Shown in pieces: positions 1 to 10,400 of a DNA stretch of 64,000 nt; the first letter of the stretch is position 1, and the number at the start of each line of letters is the position of its first letter. The notes beneath the pieces are model-generated. The model did not search any database, had not been told where the DNA came from, and worked only from the letters and a program-made list of their open reading frames with translations. The position numbers and the translations under genes are program-made. The stretch comes from Lasiodiplodia sp. COLG20. Taxonomy: Eukaryota; Ascomycota; Dothideomycetes; Botryosphaeriales; Botryosphaeriaceae. The stretch lies in contig VNWV01000001.1 of the NCBI GenBank assembly GCA_009801085.1, positions 62,001 through 126,000 of the forward strand, in the 5' to 3' direction.

Positions 1-127
1 GGACATGGCGAGCAGAGATTTCGCGCTTGATGTGGTGGTGGTCGTGGTGCTCGCCGGGGTGAGCGGCGGCAGAGGCGAAAAGACCGGCAGCGACGACAGC
101 GCTGGTAAGCTTGGTAATCTGGACCAT
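1..127 (-). CDS. 5' end of a secreted protein, probably an intradiol ring-cleavage dioxygenase (partial)
   Basis: Only the first 42 codons are inside the window; the gene runs off the left edge. The ATG is at 127 on the minus strand. The product starts with a clear signal peptide (MVQITKLTSAVVAAGLFASA, then AA) followed by HPGEHHDHHHIKREI. From memory of the family, an HPGE-H start after the signal peptide, then a dibasic site and a conserved N-terminal helix, is typical of fungal secreted intradiol (catechol-type) dioxygenases, which open aromatic rings outside the cell using iron. The catalytic domain itself is not visible, so the family call rests on the N-terminus alone; the secreted nature is much safer. 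Confidence 0.55.
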   Translation of the reverse strand, partial: MVQITKLTSAVVAAGLFASAAAHPGEHHDHHHIKREISARHV

Positions 128-1700
128 CTTGAAAGAAAGGCTGGAGTGGAAGGAGAAGGTTGGAATGCGAACGAGTGCGATGTTGAGCTACATGAGAACT
201 GAAAATCCACCAGCTATATACTCTTGCCGCAGACTTCGTCGTTCTAAGGTATCCCCTTTAGGGCATCCAGCTGCGTAAAAGGCGTCGTCAACAAGTGGCA
301 GGGGTGTACTGGGCCGGACCAGCTTCGTCCTTGGCATGCTACTTCTTTCCTATCCAAGCTTCGGCCAAGTGCTCGGAAATCCCGTCCATGTGTGCATTGT
401 CCAATTATCTGGCCCATGCAGACCCAATGTTTTTTTTCTGTAATTGCTCTCTAGATAGGCAGAGATGAAGATCTCTTCGGCAAATCACCGGCGGTTGCTA
501 TATGTTGAGTTGACTGCCAGAGAAACGAACGTCTTTCGCCCCCAGAGTAGACGACGTCATGTAGATACAAGAAACACGGAAGAGGCTTCACGTCTAGCTC
601 AAATTGTGGAGAGTCCGACGCCTCGTTCCAACGCAAGGACGTTTGGTCGAGATTGTCGAGATGCTTGGCGTTGGGCGGTGCACCTCCAACCACCCAATGG
701 CATCTCTCTGATTCGTAAAGGGCGCAGTAGCGCAGCCGGTGAGTGCGTAAGCTGTTTTCCCTATCGACCAATGCTGCGGGGGCGTGACATTGCACAGACC
801 GGTGCGAGGTGTTTGGACGCGTATGTTCGCCGTTGCCCTACCGCACCGCTACCCGCTTATGCCTGCCTGAACGCGCTTGAGCGCCTCTTCAGCCTCTCAA
901 AACGCTTGCATTCGCTTCGTGAAACTCAAACTCGTAAATGAAAGCTCTTGATTGGGGGGTTTCTACGTGTTCTAGGGGAGTCCGCGGACATATCGGAGAA
1001 GCTGTCCCGTGTCTCGGCTTTCAGCGTCACCTTTGTCATCTTCGGCTTATCGAAGCCCGAGCCCCTAAGCGTTCGACTCGAAACTAAGTCTGTGCTATCT
1101 ATAAGCCTATTTAATTCAGCCTGCGAAGTTATGTCTTGCTTTCACTTTCGTCAGACGAGATATCATGCCTCGGACTTAAGCTGAGAAGCTCGGAACTGCT
1201 GGAGCAGATGGTCGGATACGTAGAACTCACCTTATTGCTCGGAATACCAAGGTTTTGGCAAGCTATTTAGTGGATCTTGGCCAATAAAATCATTTCGAGT
1301 AATCAACGCCCCCATTTGAAGCCCAAGGTGGCAACGTACGAGGTTTAAGATGCGTCCGTCCTGCAACAGTAGATGGTCAAGTTAAGTAGTTTTGACCTTA
1401 GCAATTATCGTGTTCAAAGTGATTTTTAGATTGCTAGTAGCTTCATAAATTTCACATGATTAAAGTAGTACGAAAGCTGCCGTTGTATCACAGTAGCATG
1501 CAAAGTACGAGACTGCCACTTCTGGCTGAGAGGTAGTATTTACAGACCATGTGATGTCTCGCTACTTTTTTATAGGCCGTCACTCACTACAATGTTTGGA
1601 AAAGCTTTCTCTACTTATATTACTGGTCTGTTTGGCCCTGGCGTAGCCTGCTTTCCCCCTCTCCAGACAGTCCAAACCTGTATCATTTCGCAGCAGCATC
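128..1700. other. Gene-poor stretch
   Basis: This holds the promoter side of the left-edge gene and then more than 1 kb without a recognisable gene. Open frames of about 115-160 codons exist on both strands between 450 and 940, overlapping each other, but neither has a family motif, a plausible intron pattern or a signal peptide. I see no tRNA, no clear terminal repeats and no transposase motif. Confidence 0.5.
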
Positions 1701-2455
1701 AGCTACTCGTTTCAGTAGTCCAACATGTAACAGACAGACTCCATCCTTTGCCTCCCCTGGGGTTCAGGCAGGTGAAAATCCATCCACAACCTCGGTTCCT
1801 CCGGCGAGAGTCTCTTGCACGTTCAGTAACTTGTTTGCTCCCAGTAAGATCCTCAATGGAGTTTTGTTCATCATCATCTCCTTCTCCACGTTGGCTTCCT
1901 TCCTCTGCTTTTAGAGCAGCACGATTTGCGACCGCTTGCCTAACAGGTTCAACATACCCGACGGAAGTATCCGAAGTCTTTCCATTCTTGACTAGAGGGT
2001 TGCATCTCTCATTAGAACTGTCTCGGCGATGCCGTAAATCATCGAGTTCTGGCCCGTGGTTCTTCGAGTCCTTTCCCAAGTTTTCATCGCGCATATCCAA
2101 TCCCGATAGGCCACCGTCTCTCCTCAGAGAGCTTTTTTGGGAACCTTCTGCATCGAGTGTAGGATTTGAAGACACAGTGTCGGCCTCTGTGAGATTTTCG
2201 CGTCCTTGGACCTCGTCCACCTTTTGGTTCCCTTCTGAAGCTCGTCGCAGAGCTCGTGCCGTACAATTCAGCGGGCAACACTGCGATAACGATATTGTGG
2301 CCTGCCATTTTTCCAAGAACGTAATGGTTGGTGTCATTCTTTTCAACCTTGTTGGGGCGTCCATGGATTTCGTCGAGAAATTGACATGCAGCCGTCTCCT
2401 CGGTCTGGAGGGCACAAATCCACCCGACGGTGTATTGACCGTTAGGAAGGGCCAT
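1699..2455 (-). pseudogene. Remnant of a Pfs/PNP (nucleoside phosphorylase-like) NLR N-terminal domain
   Basis: Reading leftward from an ATG at 2455, the first ~75 residues match the start of the fungal phosphorylase-superfamily domain found at the N-terminus of many NLR-like ankyrin/NACHT proteins: YTVGWICALQTEETAA, then FLDEIHG, then NHYVLGKMAGHNIVIAVLP and ELYGTSSAT. In intact members the domain continues for another ~200 residues with GLMVGIGGG-type glycine motifs. Here the frame loses similarity at about 2240. A neighbouring minus-strand frame stays open to 1699 with a charged, low-complexity sequence that I do not recognise. I see either a frameshifted or a truncated copy. A functional short gene with an intron near 2240 is the alternative. 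Confidence 0.5.
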
Positions 2456-2744
2456 GGCACCTGAGAATAAAGGGATCAAAGATCAAAAAAAAAAAAAAAA
2501 AGGGAGTCTTTGGTAACGAGTTCTGAGGATTGCACGTACGAGGGGGAAATTTTTATATATCCGTCCGTGAGGCTTTTCGTTTTCTCACGATAGGTAACAG
2601 CGCAAGATGGAATTACCCACTCGGCTCCATAATGGTACATGTGTTCAGTCCCATTTTGAAATTGACCGTTGGTGTGGAAACTATGACCATTGAGTTCCAG
2701 GGGTCGCGGTGCTGCTCCAGTGATAATGACAGGTCGAGATCCCG

Positions 2745-3025
2745 GTTGTACAGTCCCGTCGTGCGGTCGAGTATTAGCGCGAAGTTGCTTTTTCATGGAA
2801 TCCGCAGTTCTGCCCTGTCATACCAGCAAAAACAAGCACGAACCCTCGATTCTCACCTATCATGTATTGGATCAGAGGCATGATTTCCGCGCTAGCATTG
2901 CGATGCAAGGGGGGCGCGGAAAACATTATGAGGGAGCATGTCCTGAACCCAGTGATACGATAGGTCAGAATTGCGGGTTTCCATTGGAAAAGTAACTTTG
3001 CGCCAACATTCAGCCGCACGGAGAC
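2745..3025. repeat. Imperfect inverted repeat (hairpin-like), arms of about 75-80 bp
   Basis: The plus strand at about 2745-2825 and the minus strand at about 3025-2945 read almost the same sequence: for example GCGCGAAGTTGCTTTTTC near 2779 against GCGCAAAGTTACTTTTCC on the other strand near 3003, with matching flanks (GTGCGGTCGAGTATTA against GTGCGGCTGAATGTTG) and matching inner parts. The spacer is about 120 bp. Most differences are transitions. It overlaps short open frames on both strands that I do not consider genes. It could be a decayed small transposable element or a local inverted duplication. Confidence 0.6.
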
Positions 3026-3335
3026 TACACTGAGAAGCAATATCGCACGCGTTCTTGATGATTCGTTTTATGCGAATATGTAATATAAAAATGATTTGAA
3101 AGGTGTTCATAGAAATAGTTGACTGATCTCCCACTCTCGGAATGAGAATGCCCCACCATAACAACGATCCTAGCCGTTCACCGCTGTGTAGCCGAGAACA
3201 CGTATTGCACGGAGCAATGGACGGGCATCCGACGTCGCAATCACAGTTGGCGCCCGGTAGCTAGGCCCACAAAATGTTAGCACAGACAGACCCACATATG
3301 AGCAAAAAAAGAGTCAGTGCGTAAAAAAAAGCAAA

Positions 3336-3454
3336 ACGTACAACAGCCGGGATTCCCCAATGGTCACCCACTTGAGTACTAATCGGCCGGTTCGCAGCTT
3401 AAGTACGGCTGAGCGGACAGGAAGTTTTGCATTCTGCGACCTATGGTCGTACGT
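3336..3454 (-). rRNA. 5S ribosomal RNA gene, copy 1 (variant)
   Basis: This is a 119-nt 5S rRNA sequence. It starts ACGTACGACCATAGG, carries the internal control region (GTACTTAAGCTGCG and GATTAGTACTCAAGTGGGTG) and ends GCTGTTGTACGT, which pairs with the 5' end. Runs of T follow within 20 bases downstream, as expected for an RNA polymerase III terminator. It differs from the other two copies in the window at four positions close together: GGG to AAA and one C to T, giving GCAAAACTTCCTGTC. Those changes lie outside the internal control region, so transcription may survive, but a helix is probably disturbed and this copy may be a pseudogene or a variant type. Confidence 0.9.
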
Positions 3455-4651
3455 AAAGAACGTGCTGTTAATTGCACTTATAATTCCCAGTCAACAAGCA
3501 GTCGCACGGCTATCTACTATCCATCGGCAACTCGCAATCGGGGTGGATGGAAGGAGTCCTTCTCCTGCGTAGTCAACAGTTAGCAGCTGCCTATCAATGC
3601 CTAGCCGCTGGCGGATCTTTTTCGGATATGAATGCTGAATTTGTGTGTGGGCAGGAGAATGGTGAGAGACAGGTTCTCAGCATCTCCAGCATTTCATGTG
3701 CACCCAAGATCTCTCGCACTCAGAGAACCATGTCCACCGTCACGAGTTCGTTGTCTGCCAGCGAGATTCAAGTATCCAAAGCCCCCAAGGAACAATTCCC
3801 GATTCCTATTAATCATACCGAAATCACCAATGTCTTCCGATACGCTGATGGTTGAGGCTAAATGTTCATGAGCGGAATTGCAGATACTTCGGAGATGTTC
3901 CCATTTTGAGGCACTGCAAGCGAGCGGCGACACGCTTTTAATAGCAACTATCAGGCTGACCAACGACGTCATTGCTACAGATCTCATAGCGCACCAACAG
4001 CAGTTGAGCAATTTAGTTTTAGGCGTGGAGAGCAAGCCTCCTATGCTGTTTTGGTCAGCGTGCAGTGTGCGAAAAGCCGCTGCAGCAGGCAGACGCACCA
4101 CTGGTTCCGCTGACGCCTCGGCTCGTACCACCCCGGTAACGGTCTGGCAAATGACTGAAATATGATATAGCACTTGTAGCTATGTAAACGAGGCAGACTC
4201 ACCGGCTCATTCCCATACTTCTAATCTGAAGTAGTCCTGCTCATTGCCATAGCCATAATGCTCGTAAGAGCCAAGTATGGGCCATCCAGAGCTGTCATAG
4301 ATGTAGAACTATATTCGTTAGGCAGCCATGTTTGTTACACCAGTGACAGGCATTAGGAGGCTCTCCGCCGTTGGCGCTTTCCATTCGATCGGCAACCAGT
4401 GATTATCAGAATTCCTGGCCCCCAGGTAGTCAACCCCGCCCCACGTTTTGGGTCTGGCATTGTGGCGTCCTGTGGCAGGAAGCCTCGCATTCAGCCGACC
4501 GAAGGATTAAATCGCAATGTGCCACTCACAAAGGCATGGGCCGGTCTCTGACATGCCTTTGCATGAGCGCTGTTGGATGACCTTCAAATAGCGCCGCTGG
4601 CTCCAAAGTCATGTCTTCCACCTTTGCTACAAACTTACTTGCGTTTCAACC
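3455..4651. other. Intergenic region upstream of the DUF3176 gene
   Basis: Immediately upstream of the 5S copy lies a segment (around 3483-3508) that recurs upstream of the 5S copy at 55104. The rest holds overlapping short frames on both strands (for example 3694-4173 on the minus strand, 159 codons) with no recognisable domain. The last part, about 4580-4651, should be the promoter and leader of the gene starting at 4652. Confidence 0.4.
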
Positions 4652-6628
4652 ATGGTCGCTCCTCAACGGCGCTCAGATGACTCCGACCGCATCCCTCTCC
4701 AAGCTCTGGCCGATCACAGTCGGCAATCTGTGGATAATCACAACGTCGCGTCCGAAGAAAGCGATCCTTTGGACGAACCCTTGAAACAATCGGCACTTAC
4801 CACATTTCGAAGCGCGACCGATCGGCTCTGGGCTTGGGAAATTTTGAGCTGCTGCCTGTCCGCTGGTGCCTTGATCGCCATCATAGCTACTCTCTCCGTT
4901 CACAATGGCCGGCCGTTGCCCCAGTGGCCACATCTTATTACCATCAACTCTCTGATCGCCACTTTCACCACCATATTCAAGGCCTCCATGATGATGCCTA
5001 TTGCAGAAGGTTACTATGGGCACAAGTGTTGGAAGGAACTAGTTCTAATAGGAAACTAGGTATCAGCGAGTTGAAATGGTCGTGGTTTCAGAAGTCGCGA
5101 TACTTGAAGGACTTGGATACAATGGACACCGCCAGTAGAGGGCCCTGGGGTTCATTCTTGTTGCTGCTGGGCATGAAACCATAGTGAGCCAATTCAAGGG
5201 GTATCTACACGTTCAAATAACTAACAAAAGTTGTTGCACGATAGCTTTCTTGCCGGACTCGGTGCTGTCATTACGATTGTTGCTCTAGCGGTTGATCCCT
5301 TCTCACAACAGATTATTCAATACTACAATTGCCTACAACCCGTTCCAGGCCTTTGGGCTACAGTCCCGATGACGAACAGCTACACTGGATACAACGCTCA
5401 TGTTGGAGCTGGAATATTCGAGCTTGATCCTGTGATGGCACTCGCGGTATATACCGGCCTCATGGACCCTCCTGCAAACAACTCTGTAAGCATTCCTGTA
5501 GACTGCCCTACAGGTAATTGCACATTCCCACACGACAATGGAGCTACGTTTTCGTCACTCGGAGTCTGCCACGCTTGTCGTGACATATCCGATCAAATTA
5601 CCAACATCACGTTCTTAGACCAAGGCAGAACGCAGAACAACATGACCTTGCCGTCTGGAGCCACACTTCGGGATGGAGATTATATCGACGCTGTGAATAG
5701 CATTGGATCCTACGATGAGGGCGATCCGTTGACGCTATATTCTTTCGATGCTTTGATTGCCAGTAGGAAGGGTTATCTGGGTGCTCGCTGTTCGGTATAC
5801 CCCTGTGTGACCACATACGGATCAAACGTCACTGAATCCGTGTACATCGAGACGCGAATCCGCTCCATCAAGCACGATCTTCTGACGAAATGGTGGGATG
5901 GCCTCCAGTCGTGGTCTCTGGCCACGAATCGAACATTGAGAAACGGCACCTGGCACGACTGCAACCCATCCCCAAACCGAACGGACATGAACATCTTGCA
6001 AATCACCCAAGACAGAACAATCGCCATCTCCGGCTACAACTATACAGATATAGTGTGGTACCCTTCGGACTGTGTCTATTATATGAATACGAACGCTGTG
6101 AGCGCGTTCAAGAGGTTCCTCGCAGGAATATGGGGACAGGAGAGACTTAGCCGCGTCTACCAAAGTGCCTGGAACGTTACGACTGGACCGTTATGGCTGC
6201 AAGGTCTTTACCGCGATGGAGAAGCGAATATGACCACAGTAAATGAGTACATGGAGGGCCTAACGACATCTCTAAGTGCCGCGATACGAACGAATGGCAA
6301 CACTCCCTCCAGTGACTATATAAAGGGCACTGTTATGGCATCGCAAACCTGCATACGAGTTCGATGGGTTTGGATCAGCTTGCCAGCCTCTCTGTATGCA
6401 CTGACTGTTGTATTTTTGACTTTGACTGTGCTGCAAACAAAGCACCAAAAGTGGAACGGGCACTGGAAGTCGTCCGCTGTTGCCCTACTACTTCACGGAA
6501 TTGACAGCGAAACCAGACGAGAACTGGGGGCTACATATGATAAGGGTAGGATGTGTGAGACGGCGGAAAATGTTACAGTGCACTTGCAATACGAAGATGG
6601 AGGTTGGTCGTTTGTAAGGAATAGGTAG
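4652..6628 (+). CDS. DUF3176-family multi-pass membrane protein
   Basis: The spliced model joins 4652-5009, 5060-5183 and 5245-6628, giving 621 residues. The introns are 50 and 61 nt with clean GT-AG ends, and splicing restores SELKWSWFQ and GMKPYFLAGLGAVITIVALA in one frame. The layout fits the fungal DUF3176 family: a short polar N-terminus, a hydrophobic pair at about residues 58-113, a third membrane segment at about 161-180 (ending DPFSQQ), a long extracytoplasmic domain with many N-glycosylation sites and cysteines (PVDCPTGNCTFP, GARCSVYPCVT), then a last membrane segment at about 533-556 and a short tail. The function of the family is unknown. A truncated relative lies just downstream on the other strand. 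Confidence 0.85.
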
Positions 6629-6769
6629 CTTCATTCTTAGGGTTTGGCTGAGTTCTTTACCAACATTTATAAGAGCTCTTTCAATGAAAAAAAAAAAATA
6701 AAAAAAAACAGAAAAAACTATACCAACTACAAGCATTGCTACCCGAAAACGGTCAGAGTCAACTAAATT

Positions 6770-7212
6770 TCAGTCCGTTCGGAAGAACCGCAAATGCCCA
6801 TCTTCCTCTCCCCTCTTGAGCTGGACCCTCACCCATTTAGCCACAGTGTTCAGAGACTCTGGCGTCTCTGTTCGCGGCACACGCGCGTCCAGCTCGTGTT
6901 CGTGCCAGCCGTGTAGCCTATGGAAAAGGTAAGCAATGATTAACGATTTCAAAACCAGTTTTGACGAGCTCTGCATGATTGACAGGACGAGAAGCAAGAC
7001 TGAAAGTGTCATGATGAGCAGAGGGACGGCAAGCCAAACCCATTCGACATGGGTATATGTCTTAGTGATACAGGTGTCGTTCGGTATCTGCGTGGCATTG
7101 TGGTTGTCGTTGCTGCGCATGAGGTGCGTCACAGTGTGCGCGACGTTGTCGACGACTTCGGAAATGTTGCTGGTGTACAGAGAGTCAATCAGTGCACATC
7201 CCCAGACAGAGC
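6770..7212 (-). pseudogene. C-terminal fragment of a DUF3176-like membrane protein
   Basis: The open frame ends in a layout like the end of the neighbouring gene: an extracytoplasmic end with N-glycosylation sites (NISEVVDNVAHTVTHLM), a YTHVEWVWLAVPLLIMTLSV membrane segment, then SLIIAYLFHRLHGW and a short polar tail. A plausible splice acceptor (TTAAG) lies at 7213, so this looks like the last exon of such a gene. No matching upstream exon is visible between 7213 and 7476: the frame is closed by stops, and the start of the next gene's 3' region follows. I therefore call a truncated copy. A short functional gene is possible but less likely. Confidence 0.55.
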
Positions 7213-7476
7213 CTTAATAGAAATGAATTTGTAATTGAGTAGACAAAAGCTTATGTTACCAAGTATACATATTGAAGTGATTTTGTTGGAGCTCGAACTC
7301 CTACACCGACTCCCGCCAGAAAGGGGCGTATTTTTGAAGAAAAAGCTATCTACTACAAATATTACAGTTTCCAGTATCGTCAACTCCCTAAGCACTATCG
7401 TATAGGATATTTCATAGCCTTATATTTTCCATAAAACTCCAGACAAGGCTTTTCAAACAAAGACACGCTCGCTAAA

Positions 7477-10400
7477 TTACCACGCAAAACCACCAATTAA
7501 AACCGTAAGCAGCGTGCAAGAGAAAAGAGAAGAAAACAACCCCTCATTGCTCACCATCGCCGTCCTCGAGGCAGCACCCGTGGACTCCGCAGCGGCACCA
7601 GTCCGCGTCGCCGTGGCAGCTGCCCCATTGCCCGCCGTCGCCTTCGACCCAGCCGACGCGCCCGTCGTCGTCGCCGTCGCACTCGCTGCCGCGAGCGTCT
7701 GCGTGTGGCCGTTGACGACGAGCACGGTCGCGGACGGGCTGAGCGAGATGGTCGTTCCGTCGACAACGATAACACCGCCAGGCGTCAGCGTCTGACCATC
7801 TATTACATACGTTCCGCCCGCACTCCCAGAGTTGGGTAGCGCGGTGTACGTCTGGCCGTCGATAGTCAGGACTGGGAAGCGCGTTGCTGCTGCGGCAGCG
7901 GCTGTTGTTGCTGGGAAGAGCGTCTGCGTGACGCCGTTCACGACGAGTGCGGTGGCTGATGGGCTGAGCGAGATGGTTGTGCCGTCGACGACGATGACGC
8001 CGCCGGGAGTGAGCGTTTGGCCGTCGATGACGTACGTGGTCCCGGGGCCAGGGAGGTCGGTATATACGGTGCCATCGATGGTGAGTTCGGGGGCGTTGGT
8101 CGTATAGGCGGGGCCAATGAGGGTTTGAGTGATGCCATTGATGACGACGGCCGTGGCTGATGGGAAGGATATCGTGGTGCCGTCAACTGTGATGATCCCG
8201 CCGATGGTAAGAGTTTGGCCAGCAATCACGTATGTGCTGCCTGCTCCGAAAAGACCAGAGAGCGTTGTCCCGCCGACCACTATGTCTGAAATAGCGGTAA
8301 TTCCAGTACCCAAAACTTGAGTTACACCGTTCACGACCAGTGCAGTTCCCTCTGGAGCCAATGAAAAGACTGTGCCATCTACTGTGATCAAGCCGCCTGG
8401 AGAAATGGTCTGTCCGCCAATAACGTATGTGTCACCTGCTTTGTCAATGCCAGAAATCGTAGTTCCACCAATCACCACATCTGGCAGACTAGTGGCAATC
8501 ACGGGATTCAAGGCTTGTGTAACACCGTTGATAACGAGTGCGGTGGCTCCAGGTGCCAGCGAAATGACTGTTCCATCGGCCGAGATCGAGCCGCCGGGTG
8601 TAAGGGTCTGTCCTCCAATCTCGTATCCAATACTGCCACCGACTACTTCCGGGGCAACGGTACTACCACCAATTGTGAGAATGGGCGGAGAGGTGCTGAA
8701 TGGATATGAGGTATCCAATGAGGAAGCAACTCCGTTGAAGTAAACTGTGTTGTCGGCAGCATTGAGAGAGACAGTAGTGCCATCTACGAGAATGACACCT
8801 CCAGGAGTTAGAACTTGACCACCGACAATGAACGACGTTCCATCCACAGCAGGGTATGGGGTGCCGGCGACGGTTATTAAAGGTTGGCCAACGATGCCGA
8901 CACCAGCTCCGACTGCTCTTGTGACGCCATCCACGACAAGGTTGCTCGCGCTGCTGTCCAGCGAAATTGTCGTACCGCTGACCACAACAGATCCTCCCGG
9001 TGTAAGTGTTTGTCCAGCGATCAGAAAGGTCGGTGTGGCACCAGCTGCAAAAGCTGGATTGGGTGCTGGAGTAATCAAGGCCGAAGGGAATGTTTGTGTT
9101 GCACCACCGACAACAACGTAGCTTGCCGACGGTCCGAGGCTCACAACAGTACCATCCACTGTTACAACACCACCGGCAGTCAGCGTCTGACCAGGTGCGA
9201 GGTAATACTGCGTTGCCGCATTGGCCGTATATGCGACGGAACCAACAGTAATGATCGGAGGTCTTCCTATCTCGGCCGGCCCTTGGCCCTCTACGATTGA
9301 GCTTCCCGAAAGACTGGACTCTTGTCCATTGATGACAACCGCTGTTGCAGACGGTACCAGAGAAAGGACCGTACCGTCCACAGTGATGGCCGGGCCTCCA
9401 GGAGATAGAGTTTGCCCGCCAATAACAAACCCCGAAGAGGAATCCATGGTAGCAGTTTGGGATCCTGCAACAATGATTGGTGGGGAATTTTGCGAATTGC
9501 CACTGGAGCTTCCCGCCCCGGAGCCGTCGCTAGAGGAGCCTGAAGTCGAATCGGAACCGGAACCGGAATCGGAACCGGAACCAGAGCCTGAGTCAGACGA
9601 GCCCGGGCCGGAACTGCCAGAAGAAGAACCACCATTTGAAGACTCAGAGCCTCCATTCCCCGATCCCGAACTTTCGTTTGAGGAACCTCCGTTCGAGGAC
9701 TCAGACCCAGAACTAGAGCCGCCAGCATCTGAGTTGCTTGATCCAGAACCACTAGATCCACTTCCAGAGCCCGAGCTCCCGGATTCTGAGCCGCTCGATC
9801 CCGAGCCTTCCGACTCTGAGCCGCTGTTCTGAGAACTTCCACCGGATGATGAACCTCCATTCTCATTGGCTTGGGAGACAATGGCAGAAATGATCTGACC
9901 AAGACCAGGAACACCACCTCCATTGCTTGTACTATCGCCGCTATTCTGGTTCAAACGAGTTGCGGGGGCCGCTGTCGCACTGTTACCGCCAGGGGCAGGC
10001 TGAGTTGTTCGACCTGCTGCTGTAAAAGACGATTTAGTATCAATTAACACAACAGTAGGGAGGCCAAATTCTGATAGAGCCGACTCTATGTGGGCAATGT
10101 AATCGTTATAAGTTTTAGTATGAAACCTCACTATACCTTTGCTTGTTTTGGAAGGTGGTGCGTCTTCCGCAGACGATTCGACATGTGCTTTGGGCCTGTA
10201 TGTCGAGGAGGAGGCAACAGTGATGGTCGGAAGTTCGAGTTGTTCAACCGAGGACTCGACGTGGCCAACGAAAGGCGTCCATGGCGTACCGTACATGAGA
10301 TGGACGATGTAGATAATCGTGACAGGGCCCTGGTAAGTCCCTGCAACGCAGCTTGATTGGGGAATCGACTGCAAGAAGTCATCCGGAATCGGCCCGGAAG

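Noticed and set aside
3360..3572. Open frames starting MVTHLSTNRPVRSLSTAERT in three places (3360, 46191 minus, 55010)
   Set aside because: They are antisense translations of the 5S rRNA genes, not a repeated protein family.
7270..7330. A short GGAG-CTCGAA-CTCC hairpin resembling a tRNA T-arm
   Set aside because: No A-box, anticodon arm or acceptor stem at the right distance on either strand.
9221..9832. A 203-codon plus-strand frame rich in Pro and Glu
   Set aside because: It is the antisense shadow of the Ser/Gly/Glu stalk of the cell wall protein; the repeat DNA makes long frames on both strands.
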